64,000 bases of DNA. Source: Leifsonia sp. SCN 70-46 (GTDB taxonomy: Bacteria; Actinomycetota; Actinomycetes; Actinomycetales; Microbacteriaceae). The notes below the pieces were generated by a model. That model made no database searches. It was not told the origin of the DNA and saw only the letters and a list, made by a program, of their open reading frames with translations. Position numbers and translations under genes: made by a program. Shown piece by piece: positions 44,368-53,905 of this stretch. The stretch lies in the NCBI GenBank assembly GCA_001725325.1, contig MEFY01000002.1, forward strand, positions 2,297,559-2,361,558, in the 5' to 3' direction. How positions within the stretch are numbered: position 1 is the first letter of the stretch; every line of letters begins with the position of its first letter.

Positions 44368-45654
44368 GTGTTCACAGGACATCACATCAGGCGAGTCGCC
44401 TCGATCGGCCTCGCTGCCACCCTCGCCCTCTCGCTCGCCGCCTGCGCCGCCCCGGCCGCGCCTGCTGACGACGAGCCGGTCGAGCTCCGCATCACGTGGT
44501 GGGGCGGCGACTCCCGCCACGAGGTCACCAACGCCGCGATCGACCTCTTCGAGGAGGAGCACCCGAACATCACGGTGGTGCGCGACTTCGGCGGGTTCGA
44601 CGGCTACCTCGACAAGGTGACCACGCAGTATGCGGGCAAGAACTCGCCCGACGTCATCCAGCTGTACAACGACGTGCTCCGCGAGTTCTCGTCGCGCGGC
44701 CAGCTCTTCGACCTCAACGAGGCCGTCGCCGCGGGCAACCTGTCGCTCGACGGGTGGCCGCAGGACGTCATCGACATGAACACGATCGACGGATCCCTCA
44801 ACGCCCTCACCTTCGGCGTGAGCACCCACGCCTTCATCTTCGACGAGACGAAGTCCGCCGAGCTGGGTGTCGCGATCCCCGAGGCCGGGTACACGTGGGA
44901 CGACCTGGCCGACTACGCGACCGCGATCAGCAAGGCCTCGGGCGGCTCCACCTCCGGCGTCACCGACCTGTCGCAGGGCTACCAGGTGTTCGAGGTCTGG
45001 GCCAAGCAGAACGGCGAGGAGTTCCTCGACGCCGACGGCCTCGCCTTCACGCAGGGCACGCTCGAGGACTTCTGGCAGTACTGGGCCGACCTGCGTGCCG
45101 CGGGCGGTGCGACCGCTCCCGACGTGACGACGGAGTACTTCGGCACGCCGTACGACGCCGTCGTCGCCGGGGTCGCCACGTCGACGTTCCTCTTCGCGAA
45201 CCAGTACGCGGGGGTGCAGGCGAACACGCCCAACGCCCTCGCGATCGACCGGATGCCGTCCGAGGCCAAGAACCCCGGGCAGTACCTGCGCGCGGCCATG
45301 AACCTCGCGGTCTCCAGCCAGTCGAAGCACCCGCAGGAGGCTGCGATGCTCATCGACTTCCTGCTCAACAGCGAGGCGGCCAACGAGATCCTCGGCATCG
45401 ACCGCGGCCTGCCGAGCAACGGCAACGTGGTCGCCGCCGCCACCGCCAAGGTGGACGAGGTCACGGCCAAGGCGAACGCCATCATCGAGGCGGTCCGCAA
45501 GGACGGCGCGCCCGCCCCCGTGCCGGCGCCCACCGGTGCTGCGGCCGTCAACACGCTCTTCCAGGAGTTCGCACAGCAGGTGCAGTTCGGCCAGAAGAGC
45601 GTCAAGGATGCGGCGGCTGAGTTCATGGCCCAGGCCGCGTCGGAACTCGGCTAA
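44368..45654 (+). CDS. Sugar ABC transporter substrate-binding lipoprotein
   Basis: Lipobox LAATLALSLAACAAP; ELRITWWGGDSRHEVTNAAIDLFEEEHPNITV. Confidence 0.95.
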   Translation: MFTGHHIRRVASIGLAATLALSLAACAAPAAPADDEPVELRITWWGGDSRHEVTNAAIDLFEEEHPNITVVRDFGGFDGYLDKVTTQYAGKNSPDVIQLYNDVLREFSSRGQLFDLNEAVAAGNLSLDGWPQDVIDMNTIDGSLNALTFGVSTHAFIFDETKSAELGVAIPEAGYTWDDLADYATAISKASGGSTSGVTDLSQGYQVFEVWAKQNGEEFLDADGLAFTQGTLEDFWQYWADLRAAGGATAPDVTTEYFGTPYDAVVAGVATSTFLFANQYAGVQANTPNALAIDRMPSEAKNPGQYLRAAMNLAVSSQSKHPQEAAMLIDFLLNSEAANEILGIDRGLPSNGNVVAAATAKVDEVTAKANAIIEAVRKDGAPAPVPAPTGAAAVNTLFQEFAQQVQFGQKSVKDAAAEFMAQAASELG

Positions 45655-45666
45655 CGAAAGAAGCGC

Positions 45667-46659
45667 ATGTCACTCACGCACGCACGCGACACCCGGGGTG
45701 TCGACGCGGGCAGTGAAGCGCAGAGCGGGCGGGGGGTCGTCACGGCCCCCCGCCCCCGCACTTCACGCTCCCTCAGGAACGCCGTCTGGCGGGACAGGAT
45801 CGCCCCCTACCTGTTCCTCGCCCCGTGGCTCATCGGGTTCTTCGTCATCACGCTCGGCCCGATGCTCTACTCGCTCTACCTGTCGTTCACGAACTTCAGC
45901 CTCCTGGGGGAGCCGAGCTGGGTCGGTCTCGACAACTACGTCAAGATGTTCACGAACGACCCCAAGTACCTCGACTCCGTGCGCGTCACGCTCGTGTACG
46001 TCTTCGTCTCGGTGCCGCTCCAGCTCGCCTTCGCGCTCGCGCTCGCGCTGCTGCTCAACCGCGGGCTGCGCGGGCTGCCGATCTACCGCTCGATCTACTA
46101 CCTGCCGTCGCTCATCGGCGCGAGCGTCGCCGTCGCGGTGCTGTGGCGCCAGATGTTCGGCCGAGGCGGCCTCATCAACCAGGTGCTCGAGGTCTTCGGC
46201 ATCCAGGGCCAGAGCTGGATCGGCAACCCCGACACCGCGCTCGGCACCCTCATCATCCTCAACGTCTGGACCTTCGGCTCGCCCATGGTGATCTTCCTCG
46301 CCGCCCTGCGGCAGATCCCCGGGTACCTCTACGAGGCCGCGGCGGTCGACGGCATCAACCGGCGCCAGGCCTTCCGGCACATCACGCTGCCGATGCTCAC
46401 GCCCGTGGTGCTGTTCAACCTCGTGCTGCAGCTGATCGGCGCCTTCCAGGCGTTCACGCCGGCCTTCGTGGTGTCGGGCGGCACGGGGGGTCCCGTCAAC
46501 TCGACGCTCTTCTACACGCTGTACCTGTACCAGAAGGGCTTCGCGAACTTCCAGATGGGCTACGCGAGCGCGATGGCGTGGGTCCTGTTCATCGGCATCG
46601 CCATCGTGACTGCCATCAATTTCTGGTTCTCGAAGTACTGGGTGCACTATGACGACTGA
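45667..46659 (+). CDS. Sugar ABC transporter permease (MalF-type)
   Basis: APYLFLAPWLIGFFVITLGPMLYSLYLSFTNF; YEAAAVDGINRRQAFRHITLPMLTPV (EAA motif). Confidence 0.95.
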   Translation: MSLTHARDTRGVDAGSEAQSGRGVVTAPRPRTSRSLRNAVWRDRIAPYLFLAPWLIGFFVITLGPMLYSLYLSFTNFSLLGEPSWVGLDNYVKMFTNDPKYLDSVRVTLVYVFVSVPLQLAFALALALLLNRGLRGLPIYRSIYYLPSLIGASVAVAVLWRQMFGRGGLINQVLEVFGIQGQSWIGNPDTALGTLIILNVWTFGSPMVIFLAALRQIPGYLYEAAAVDGINRRQAFRHITLPMLTPVVLFNLVLQLIGAFQAFTPAFVVSGGTGGPVNSTLFYTLYLYQKGFANFQMGYASAMAWVLFIGIAIVTAINFWFSKYWVHYDD

Positions 46660-47542
46660 CACGACGACCATCGATCACGACACCTCGACCGGAGTCCGCT
46701 TCGGCCGCAAGCGCACGGCCAAGCGCAGCGCGCTGAGCCACTTCCTGCTGGTGGGCTTTGGGGTGCTCATGCTCTACCCGCTCATCTGGATGCTGGGCGC
46801 CTCCTTCAAGGAGAGCGAGGACATCTTCACGCAGATCGCGCCCTGGCCCGATCCGGCGACTATCGAGAACTACGTGCGGGGCTGGGCCGGCTCCGGCGTC
46901 GGGTTCGGCACGTACTTCGTCAACTCGACGATCGTCGCCGCGCTGTCGGTGGTGGGCAACCTGCTGTCGTGCTCCCTCGCGGCGTACGCGTTCGCCCGCA
47001 TGAGCTTCCGCTTCCGCACCGTGTTCTTCGCGTGCATGATGGCGACGCTCATGATGCCGCACCACGTGCTGCTCGTGCCCCAGTACATCCTGTTCTCCAA
47101 CCTCGGCTGGGTGAACAGCTTCCTGCCCCTCGTCACGCCCAAGTTCCTCGCGGTCGATGCGTTCTTCATCTTCCTCATGGTCCAGTTCATGCGGGCCCTG
47201 CCCACCGAGCTCGACCAGGCGGCCAAGATCGACGGCGCCGGTCCGTGGCAGACCTATTGGCGGATCATCCTCCCGCTCACGGTCCCCGCTCTCGCCACCT
47301 CCGCGATCTTCACGTTCATCTGGACGTGGAACGACTTCCTCTCACCCATGCTCTACCTGCAGGATCCCGGCAAGTACACGGTTCCCCTCGGCCTCAACGC
47401 GTTCCTCGACGCGAGCGGCGAGAGCGCGTGGGGCCCGATGTTCGCGATGGCCGTGCTCTCGCTCGGCCCGCTGTTCGGGTTCTTCCTCGCGGGGCAGAGA
47501 TACCTCACCACCGGCATCGCCACGACTGGCCTGAAAGGCTGA
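46649..47542 (+). CDS. Sugar ABC transporter permease (MalG-type)
   Basis: LYPLIWMLGASFKESEDIF; ELDQAAKIDGAGPWQTYWRIILPLTVPA (EAA motif). Confidence 0.95.
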   Translation: MTTDTTTIDHDTSTGVRFGRKRTAKRSALSHFLLVGFGVLMLYPLIWMLGASFKESEDIFTQIAPWPDPATIENYVRGWAGSGVGFGTYFVNSTIVAALSVVGNLLSCSLAAYAFARMSFRFRTVFFACMMATLMMPHHVLLVPQYILFSNLGWVNSFLPLVTPKFLAVDAFFIFLMVQFMRALPTELDQAAKIDGAGPWQTYWRIILPLTVPALATSAIFTFIWTWNDFLSPMLYLQDPGKYTVPLGLNAFLDASGESAWGPMFAMAVLSLGPLFGFFLAGQRYLTTGIATTGLKG

Positions 47543-47550
47543 ACACACCC

Positions 47551-48654
47551 ATGAAGAAAGCACGGATCGGCGTCGTCGGCGCCGGTGGAATCGGCGCGGC
47601 TGCGCACCTTCCCGCGGTCACGGGACTGCCCGACATCGCGGAGCTCACGGCGATCGTCGACCTGGACCCCGACCGCCTCGCGACGGCGGGCGCGACCTTC
47701 GGCTGCGAGAACCTCTACTCGGACCTCGCCGTGATGCTCGAGGAGCAGAAGCCCGACATCGTCGTGGTCGCGACCCCGCCCCACCTGCACGAGCCGCTCG
47801 CCATCCAGGCGATGCGCGCGGGCTCGTGGGTGTTCTGCGAGAAGCCCCTCACCGGGTCGCTGGAGTCGGCGGACCGCATCCTCGCGGCGGAGGAGGAGAC
47901 GGGACAGTGGTGCGTGACCGTCTCCCAGTTCCGCTACGCGGGCGGCTCGCGCCAGGTGCGCGACGACCTGGCTTCAGGACGGTGGGGCCGACCCCTCGTG
48001 GGCGTGGCGCACACCTCCTGGTACCGCGGACCCGAGTACTGGGACATCCCGTGGCGCGGCAAGTTCGCCACGGAGTTCGCCGGGGCGACGACGACCCAGG
48101 CCCACCACGCGATCGACCTGCTGCTCTGGCTCATGGGCGGGCAGTGGTTGAGCGTGTCGGGCATCGCCGACACCCTCTCCCGTCCCATCGAGGTCGAGGA
48201 TGCGAGCGTCGCAACCGTGCGGTTCGACGGCGGTGCCGTCGCCACCATGCTGTCGACCGTGCTGAGCCACAACCAGGCGACCACCCTCCAGGTGATGGCC
48301 GAGCGGGCGACCGTGAACCTCGACACCCTGTACATGCCGCTGCTCGAGGAGTGGTCGGTGCGGCAGGTCGATGCCGAGGGCACCACCCAGCTCGTCACCG
48401 ACTGGTCGAAGCCCGAGGAGCCCGTGCAGGCCCACCGCGCGCAGCTCGCGAACATCATCGCCCACTGGAGCGCGGGGGAGCAGCCCGAGCTCACGACGGC
48501 CGAGGCGCGCTCGACCCTCGAGTTTCTCACCGCCCTCTACAAGTCGTCGCACGTCGGCGCCCCCGTGGCACGCGGCGAGATCGTTCCGGGAGACCCCTTC
48601 TACACCGCCCTCGACGCCGGCGGACCGACACGAAAGGCACGCCACCATGGCTGA
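47551..48654 (+). CDS. Gfo/Idh/MocA family oxidoreductase
   Basis: RIGVVGAGGIGAAAHLPAV; FCEKPLTGS; HAIDLLLWLMGG. Confidence 0.94.
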   Translation: MKKARIGVVGAGGIGAAAHLPAVTGLPDIAELTAIVDLDPDRLATAGATFGCENLYSDLAVMLEEQKPDIVVVATPPHLHEPLAIQAMRAGSWVFCEKPLTGSLESADRILAAEEETGQWCVTVSQFRYAGGSRQVRDDLASGRWGRPLVGVAHTSWYRGPEYWDIPWRGKFATEFAGATTTQAHHAIDLLLWLMGGQWLSVSGIADTLSRPIEVEDASVATVRFDGGAVATMLSTVLSHNQATTLQVMAERATVNLDTLYMPLLEEWSVRQVDAEGTTQLVTDWSKPEEPVQAHRAQLANIIAHWSAGEQPELTTAEARSTLEFLTALYKSSHVGAPVARGEIVPGDPFYTALDAGGPTRKARHHG

Positions 48655-49528
48655 CGCGACAATCACCCGTACCGGCGACACCCTGACGGTGAGCGTCGGC
48701 AGCACGGTCGTCGCCGAGTACCACGCGACGAGCGACGTCGAGCGGGTCAACACCCCCAAGCCGTTCTTGCACCCGCTCCGCACGCTCGGCGGCACCGTCG
48801 TGACGGGCTTCGCACCCGACGACCACCCCTGGCACCACGGCCTGCAGTTCGCGTTCCCGCGCGTCGGCGACCACAACCTGTGGGGCGGCGGCACCTATCT
48901 CTCGCCTGACGAGGGCTACCGCGTGCTCGACGATCAGGGCTCGATCCGCCACGACACGTGGGGTGTCGTCGCCGACGACGACGGCACGGCCCGGTTCGAG
49001 CACGAGCTCACCTGGCTGGGCAACGGCGGGGAGGTGCTGCTCACCGAGCACCGTGCATTCGCCCTCTCCGTGCGGCACGGGCTCGGTTGGACCTTGGACA
49101 CGACCTCCACCCTCACCAACGCCACGACCGGACCGCTCGCCCTCGCGACGCCCGCCCAGCGCGGACGGCCCGACGGCGGCTACGGCGGACTGTTCCTGAG
49201 GCTCGGCGAGGACGTGCAGGCCGACCGCCTCATCGGGGCGCACGGGGACATCGCCTCGTCCGGATCCGAGTCGCGCACCCTCGTGGTGCAGGCGCACGAT
49301 GCTGCCGGGCAGCCGCTGACGCTCGGCCTGTCGTTCGTCGAGGGCGCGACGCCCGGGGCGCGGAAGTGGCTCTACCGCTTCGCCCCCGAGCCCTTCTCCG
49401 CCATCGGGTGGGCCGGAGCCTACGACGACGGCTTCGAGCTGGCACCGGGCGAGAGCCTGACCTTCGGCCATCGCCTCGCCGTCATGGACGGCGTCGTGCC
49501 CGCAGAGGCCGTCGAGGCGCTGCTCTAG
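48647..49528 (+). CDS. PmoA-like (DUF6807-type) family protein
   Basis: KPFLHPLRTLGGTVVTGFAPDDHPWHHGLQFAFPRVGDHNLWGGGTY; downstream of and overlapping the Gfo/Idh gene. Confidence 0.85.
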   Translation: MADATITRTGDTLTVSVGSTVVAEYHATSDVERVNTPKPFLHPLRTLGGTVVTGFAPDDHPWHHGLQFAFPRVGDHNLWGGGTYLSPDEGYRVLDDQGSIRHDTWGVVADDDGTARFEHELTWLGNGGEVLLTEHRAFALSVRHGLGWTLDTTSTLTNATTGPLALATPAQRGRPDGGYGGLFLRLGEDVQADRLIGAHGDIASSGSESRTLVVQAHDAAGQPLTLGLSFVEGATPGARKWLYRFAPEPFSAIGWAGAYDDGFELAPGESLTFGHRLAVMDGVVPAEAVEALL

Positions 49529-50538
49529 CGCCGAGGCGGGGCGGTCGAGCCGCGCACGACGAGGTGCGCGCGCGGCTCGGAGACGACCTCGTCGCGCATG
49601 GGGGAGCCGGCGAGGTGGTCGAGCAGCATCGATGCCGCGATGTTCCCCGCGGCGTGCATGGGCATCGCCACCGCCGTGATCGACGGCGTGACGTAGCTCG
49701 CCTGCCAGGTGTCGTGGATGGTGACGATCGACAGCTCGTCGGGAACGCGGACACCCGCGGCGAGGGCGGCGCTCAGCGCGCCGATCGAGGCGTTGACGCT
49801 CGCCACGAGCACCGCGGTGGGACGGCCGGGACGCCCGAGGAGCGTCGTCATGGCCTCGGATCCCGCCGGCGCCTCCCAGCCCGCCGGCACGATCCACTCC
49901 TCGCGCGCGGGCGTTCCACCCTCCGCCATGAGGGAGCGGAAGGCCGTGAGGCGCCGCGACGCCGCATCGTGGCGCGCGGCGCCCGCGATGAAGGCGATGT
50001 CGGCGTGCCCGAGCGACCGGAGGTGCTCGAGCGCGATGCGCACGCTCTCCGCGTCGTCCATCGCGACCGAGCCGACGTGCCCCTCGATGGTGGTGTTGAA
50101 GAGCACCACGGGGATGTCGACCTGGATGGCGCGCAGGAGCGCCTCGTCGCTGTAGTGCTCGCTGCGCTGCAGGATGGCACCGTCGACGCGGCCGTTCCCG
50201 AGCACGCGGGCGAGGGAGGTGGAGTCCTCCTCCGGCGGATCGAGCTGCGCGACGAACACCGCGGTGGCGCTCGGCGAGCACGCCTCCTGGACCCCGGCCT
50301 GCAGGCTTCCGAAGATGGCGTTGTTGACCTCGGGCACGACGAGGGCGATCGCGCCGGCGCGCGCCAGCCGCAGGGCCCGGGCGCGGTGGTCGGGCACGTA
50401 CGCGAGCTGCTCGGCCGCGGCGAAGACACGCGTGCGCGTGTCGGCGTTGATCCGGGCGCCCTCGTCGTGGTTGAGGACGCGCGAGGCGACCGACACCGAC
50501 ACCTTCGCCAGTTCGGCGACATCCTTGAGGCGGGCCAC
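49525..50538 (-). CDS. LacI family transcriptional regulator
   Basis: ARLKDVAELAKVSVSVASRVLNHDEGARINADTRTRVFAAAEQLAYVPDHRARAL; GTG start at 50538 likely, longer ORF to 50592. Confidence 0.94.
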   Translation of the reverse strand: MARLKDVAELAKVSVSVASRVLNHDEGARINADTRTRVFAAAEQLAYVPDHRARALRLARAGAIALVVPEVNNAIFGSLQAGVQEACSPSATAVFVAQLDPPEEDSTSLARVLGNGRVDGAILQRSEHYSDEALLRAIQVDIPVVLFNTTIEGHVGSVAMDDAESVRIALEHLRSLGHADIAFIAGAARHDAASRRLTAFRSLMAEGGTPAREEWIVPAGWEAPAGSEAMTTLLGRPGRPTAVLVASVNASIGALSAALAAGVRVPDELSIVTIHDTWQASYVTPSITAVAMPMHAAGNIAASMLLDHLAGSPMRDEVVSEPRAHLVVRGSTAPPRR

Positions 50539-50572
50539 GACGCCGATGCTACTCGATGACGCGCCCCGCGCC

Positions 50573-51937
50573 TCAGATGGCACTTCCGCCACGCACGAGC
50601 CGGCTCTTCAGGTCCCCGACGTCCAGCGCGCGGTAGGCGACGTCAGACTCGAGCGACATGACGGTCGCGAGCCCGGCCGCGTGGCCGTACTCGAAGCACT
50701 GCGCCGTGACCCGGGCGGAGGCGAGCGCCTCGTGCTCGGCGCCGAGGCAGCGGCCCGCGACGATGATGTTCTCGCCGCGCTCGGGCACGAGCGCCGAGTA
50801 CGGCACCAGGTAGTAGTCGTCGAGGAGCCAGTGGAGCCTGGGTCGGGGCCCGTCGTGCAGCTCGATGGGCCACGGGGAGCGCACGATCCCGTCGTCGGGC
50901 TTCGCGCACGCGACGACCTGGTCGTTCGTGAGGGGCGCGACCGACGCGATGCTCCGGGTCTGGCGGACCCCCGCCTCCACACCCGTGTCGACGACGAAGC
51001 TGCGGTCGAGGCCGTCGACCGCGCGGCGCAGGAAGTCGGCGTAGCCGCGCACCTGCTTGCGGCCGAGCAGCTCGGCGATCGTGAAGTCCTCGGGGTCGAT
51101 CACGTTGAGCATGCGCCCGTCGGTGTCGGCGAGCCGGGTCGCGTTGACGAGCAGCTCGCCCTCGCGCGGCGTCGCGAAGACCCAGATCTTCTCGCGCGGC
51201 AGGTCGTACCCGCGCCCGCGCTCCTCGACGATGCGCTGCGTGAGCTCCGTGCTGCAGATCGTGTCCTCGCCGTAGTCCGCCCAGAACGCCGCGGTGTCGA
51301 CATTGCCGAGGCGGAAGAACATCGTCGGGTTCTGGATGCGGCCGCCGTCGCCGAACGTGCAGCGCCAGCCGGCACGGGCGACGACCGCGGCATCACCCGA
51401 GGCGTCGATGGTGCGGCGCGCGTGGATCGCGATGCTCCCCGCGTTCGACTCGACGACGACGCCGCGGTGCACGTCGCCGTCCATCACGACGCCCGTGATC
51501 ACGCTGTGGAAGAGGATGCGCACCCCCGCGTTGAACATCAGGTCGTCGGCCACCTCCCGCCAGACGAGCGGGTCGTGGGCGACCGTCCAGGTCTTCCCGT
51601 AGCGCTGCGGCGCCGTGAGGCCGCCACGGGCCTCGAGCCCGGCACGGAAGCGCTCGGCGAAGCCGAACACGGCCTGCTCGGGCTCCCGGGAGTCGTCGCT
51701 CGCGAGGTAGAGCCCGCAGATCGTCCCGCTCATCCCCGCGACCGCCGCACCGCCGGCGAAGCCGTAGCGCTCGACGATGATGACGCTGAGGCCGTTCTCG
51801 GCGCACACCGTCGCGGCGGCGACCCCGGCCGCTCCCGCGCCGACCACGACGACGTCCACCTCGGCGAGCACGGGCAGGCCGTGGTCGACGGGGACGGTGT
51901 TCCCGAGCATCCACCGCTCGTGCAGGAGCCCGCTCAT
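50573..51937 (-). CDS. FAD-dependent oxidoreductase
   Basis: VDVVVVGAGAAGVAAATVCAENGLSVIIVERYGFAGGAAVAGMSG; RRTIDASGDAAVVARAG; IIVAGRCLGAEHEALASARV. Confidence 0.9.
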   Translation of the reverse strand: MSGLLHERWMLGNTVPVDHGLPVLAEVDVVVVGAGAAGVAAATVCAENGLSVIIVERYGFAGGAAVAGMSGTICGLYLASDDSREPEQAVFGFAERFRAGLEARGGLTAPQRYGKTWTVAHDPLVWREVADDLMFNAGVRILFHSVITGVVMDGDVHRGVVVESNAGSIAIHARRTIDASGDAAVVARAGWRCTFGDGGRIQNPTMFFRLGNVDTAAFWADYGEDTICSTELTQRIVEERGRGYDLPREKIWVFATPREGELLVNATRLADTDGRMLNVIDPEDFTIAELLGRKQVRGYADFLRRAVDGLDRSFVVDTGVEAGVRQTRSIASVAPLTNDQVVACAKPDDGIVRSPWPIELHDGPRPRLHWLLDDYYLVPYSALVPERGENIIVAGRCLGAEHEALASARVTAQCFEYGHAAGLATVMSLESDVAYRALDVGDLKSRLVRGGSAI

Positions 51938-52704
51938 CGGCCCGTGAAGCGCGGCGCGCGCTTCTCGACGAACGCGCTCACACCCTCGCGCCCGTCCTCG
52001 CTCGCGAACAGGGACATGAGCAGCTCCGTCTCGCGGCCGTAGCCCGACTCGGTGCCGGACGCCGCGACGGCGCTCTTGCCCGCCGCGAGGGCGAGCGGCG
52101 CTCGGGCGAGGAGGTCGGCGACGATGCTCTCGACCTCGTCGTCGAGCTCGTCGGCGGCGACGAGCCGGGAGACGATCCCGAGCTCGTGGGCGCGTCGCGC
52201 GTCGAACCCCGCGCCGGTGAGCACGGCGTGGCGGGCCCGGGCAGCGCCGATGATGCTCGTGAGCCGCTGGGTGCCGCCCCAGCCGGGGATGAGGCCGAGG
52301 GAGATCTCCGGGAGGGCGAACCGGCTGCGGTCGCTCGCGATCACGATGTCGGACGACAGGACGAGCTCGAACCCGCCACCCATCGCGACCCCGTCCACCG
52401 CGGCCACGACGATCGCGGGGGAGGAGGCGAGCGACCGGCACACGGCGTTGGCGCGCTCGGTGAACTCGAGCAGGGTCGCGGTGTCGCCCGCCGACTCCGA
52501 GTAGAGGGCGATGTCGGCGCCGGCGCTGAAGTAGCCGGGCTCGCCCGAGAGCACGATGACGGTCGACCCGGCGCGCTCCGCCTCCTCGACCGCCGAGGCG
52601 ATGCCGTCGAGCATCCCGGCCGTTATCGCGTTGCGCTTGGCCGCGCGCGCCAGCTGCACGCGTGTGACGCGCCCCGCTGTGGAGACGACGAGGTCGTCGC
52701 TCAC
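51934..52704 (-). CDS. Enoyl-CoA hydratase/isomerase family protein
   Basis: LSGEPGYFSAGADI; AAVDGVAMGGGFELVLSSDIVIASDRSRFALPEISLGLIPGWGGTQRL; GTG start at 52704. Confidence 0.93.
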   Translation of the reverse strand: MSDDLVVSTAGRVTRVQLARAAKRNAITAGMLDGIASAVEEAERAGSTVIVLSGEPGYFSAGADIALYSESAGDTATLLEFTERANAVCRSLASSPAIVVAAVDGVAMGGGFELVLSSDIVIASDRSRFALPEISLGLIPGWGGTQRLTSIIGAARARHAVLTGAGFDARRAHELGIVSRLVAADELDDEVESIVADLLARAPLALAAGKSAVAASGTESGYGRETELLMSLFASEDGREGVSAFVEKRAPRFTGR

Positions 52705-53873
52705 GCCATCACCCCCGAGGCGAGCATCGTGTCGATGGCCGCGGAGTCGTATCCGAGCTCGGCGAGCACCTCGCGCGTCTGCTCGCCGAGGGCGGGGGGA
52801 GGGGTCCTGATGCCAGGGCGCCGCCCGTCGTACGTGACGGCGTGTTTGAGCACCCGCACGGTGCCGGCCTGCTCGTGGACGTACTCGTCGAAGCTGTCGT
52901 TGTGGAGCACCTGGGGGTCGGCGATCACCTCGTCGTAGTCCTGCACGGGGGCGAACCAGACCCGCTCGGCGGTGAAGACCTCGCTCCACTCGGCAGTCGT
53001 GCGCGTCGCGAGGTGCTCGACGATGCGGGCGTTGATGAGGTCGCGCGCCCCGAACTCGTCGTCGGGCCCGAACCCCGCGAACCAGTCGTCGCCGAACACG
53101 CGCGCGAGCGTCTCGGGGCTCGTGAGCGAGATGCACAGGTAGCCGTCGGCCGTGGCGAAGACGCCGTAGGGCGCCTTGTAGAAGCCCGACGAGATCCCCG
53201 TGGCGGAGCGCTGCGGCTCGAAGCCGTTGAGCGCGTAGGTGAGGGGCTCGATCTGCAGGTCGAGGGCGGCGCTCAACAGGTTGCTCTCGACCCGCACGCC
53301 CACTCCCGTGCGCTCGCGTCCGTGGAGCGCCGCGAGGATGCCGACGGCGCCGAGCACCGCGCCGTGCTGGTCCACGACGCACGCGCCGACCGGGGTCGGG
53401 GGCACGCCGGCGGGACCCGTGGCCTGCGCGAGGCCCGAGAGCGCCTGGATGAGCACGTCCTGTCCGGGCCGGTCGCGGTAGGGCCCGTCGGAGCCGTAGC
53501 CGGAGAGCGAGGTGTACACGAGCCTCGGGTTGAGCTCGTGCAGGGTGTCCCAGCCAAGCCCGAGCTTCTCCATCACGCCCGGGCGGAAGCTCTCGATGAG
53601 CACGTCCGCGTCTTTGAGGAGCTCGCGCAGCGGCCCCGCGGCGTCGGGGTGCTTGAGGTCGACGACGATGCTCCTCACGTTGCGGTTGCCGAGCGCGAAG
53701 AAGGGGCTCTCGCCGCCGCCCAGGAAGCGCCCGGGTGCCGTCCACCCGCGCTCGAACGCGCCCCCGAAGGGCTCGACCTTGATGACGTCCGCGCCGAGGT
53801 CGGCGAGGATCTGGCTGGCCGAGGGACCCTGGAGGAAGTGGGTGAAGCTGATGACCCTGATGCCGGAGAGCAT
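52701..53873 (-). CDS. CaiB/BaiF family CoA transferase
   Basis: GIRVISFTHFLQGPSASQILADLGADVIKVEPF; NRNVRSIVVDLKHPDA; GYGSDGPYRDRPGQDVLIQALSGL. Confidence 0.94.
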   Translation of the reverse strand: MLSGIRVISFTHFLQGPSASQILADLGADVIKVEPFGGAFERGWTAPGRFLGGGESPFFALGNRNVRSIVVDLKHPDAAGPLRELLKDADVLIESFRPGVMEKLGLGWDTLHELNPRLVYTSLSGYGSDGPYRDRPGQDVLIQALSGLAQATGPAGVPPTPVGACVVDQHGAVLGAVGILAALHGRERTGVGVRVESNLLSAALDLQIEPLTYALNGFEPQRSATGISSGFYKAPYGVFATADGYLCISLTSPETLARVFGDDWFAGFGPDDEFGARDLINARIVEHLATRTTAEWSEVFTAERVWFAPVQDYDEVIADPQVLHNDSFDEYVHEQAGTVRVLKHAVTYDGRRPGIRTPPPALGEQTREVLAELGYDSAAIDTMLASGVMA

Positions 53874-53905
53874 GAGGCGTGCCTTTCGTAGTGGTGGGCG
53901 TCGGC

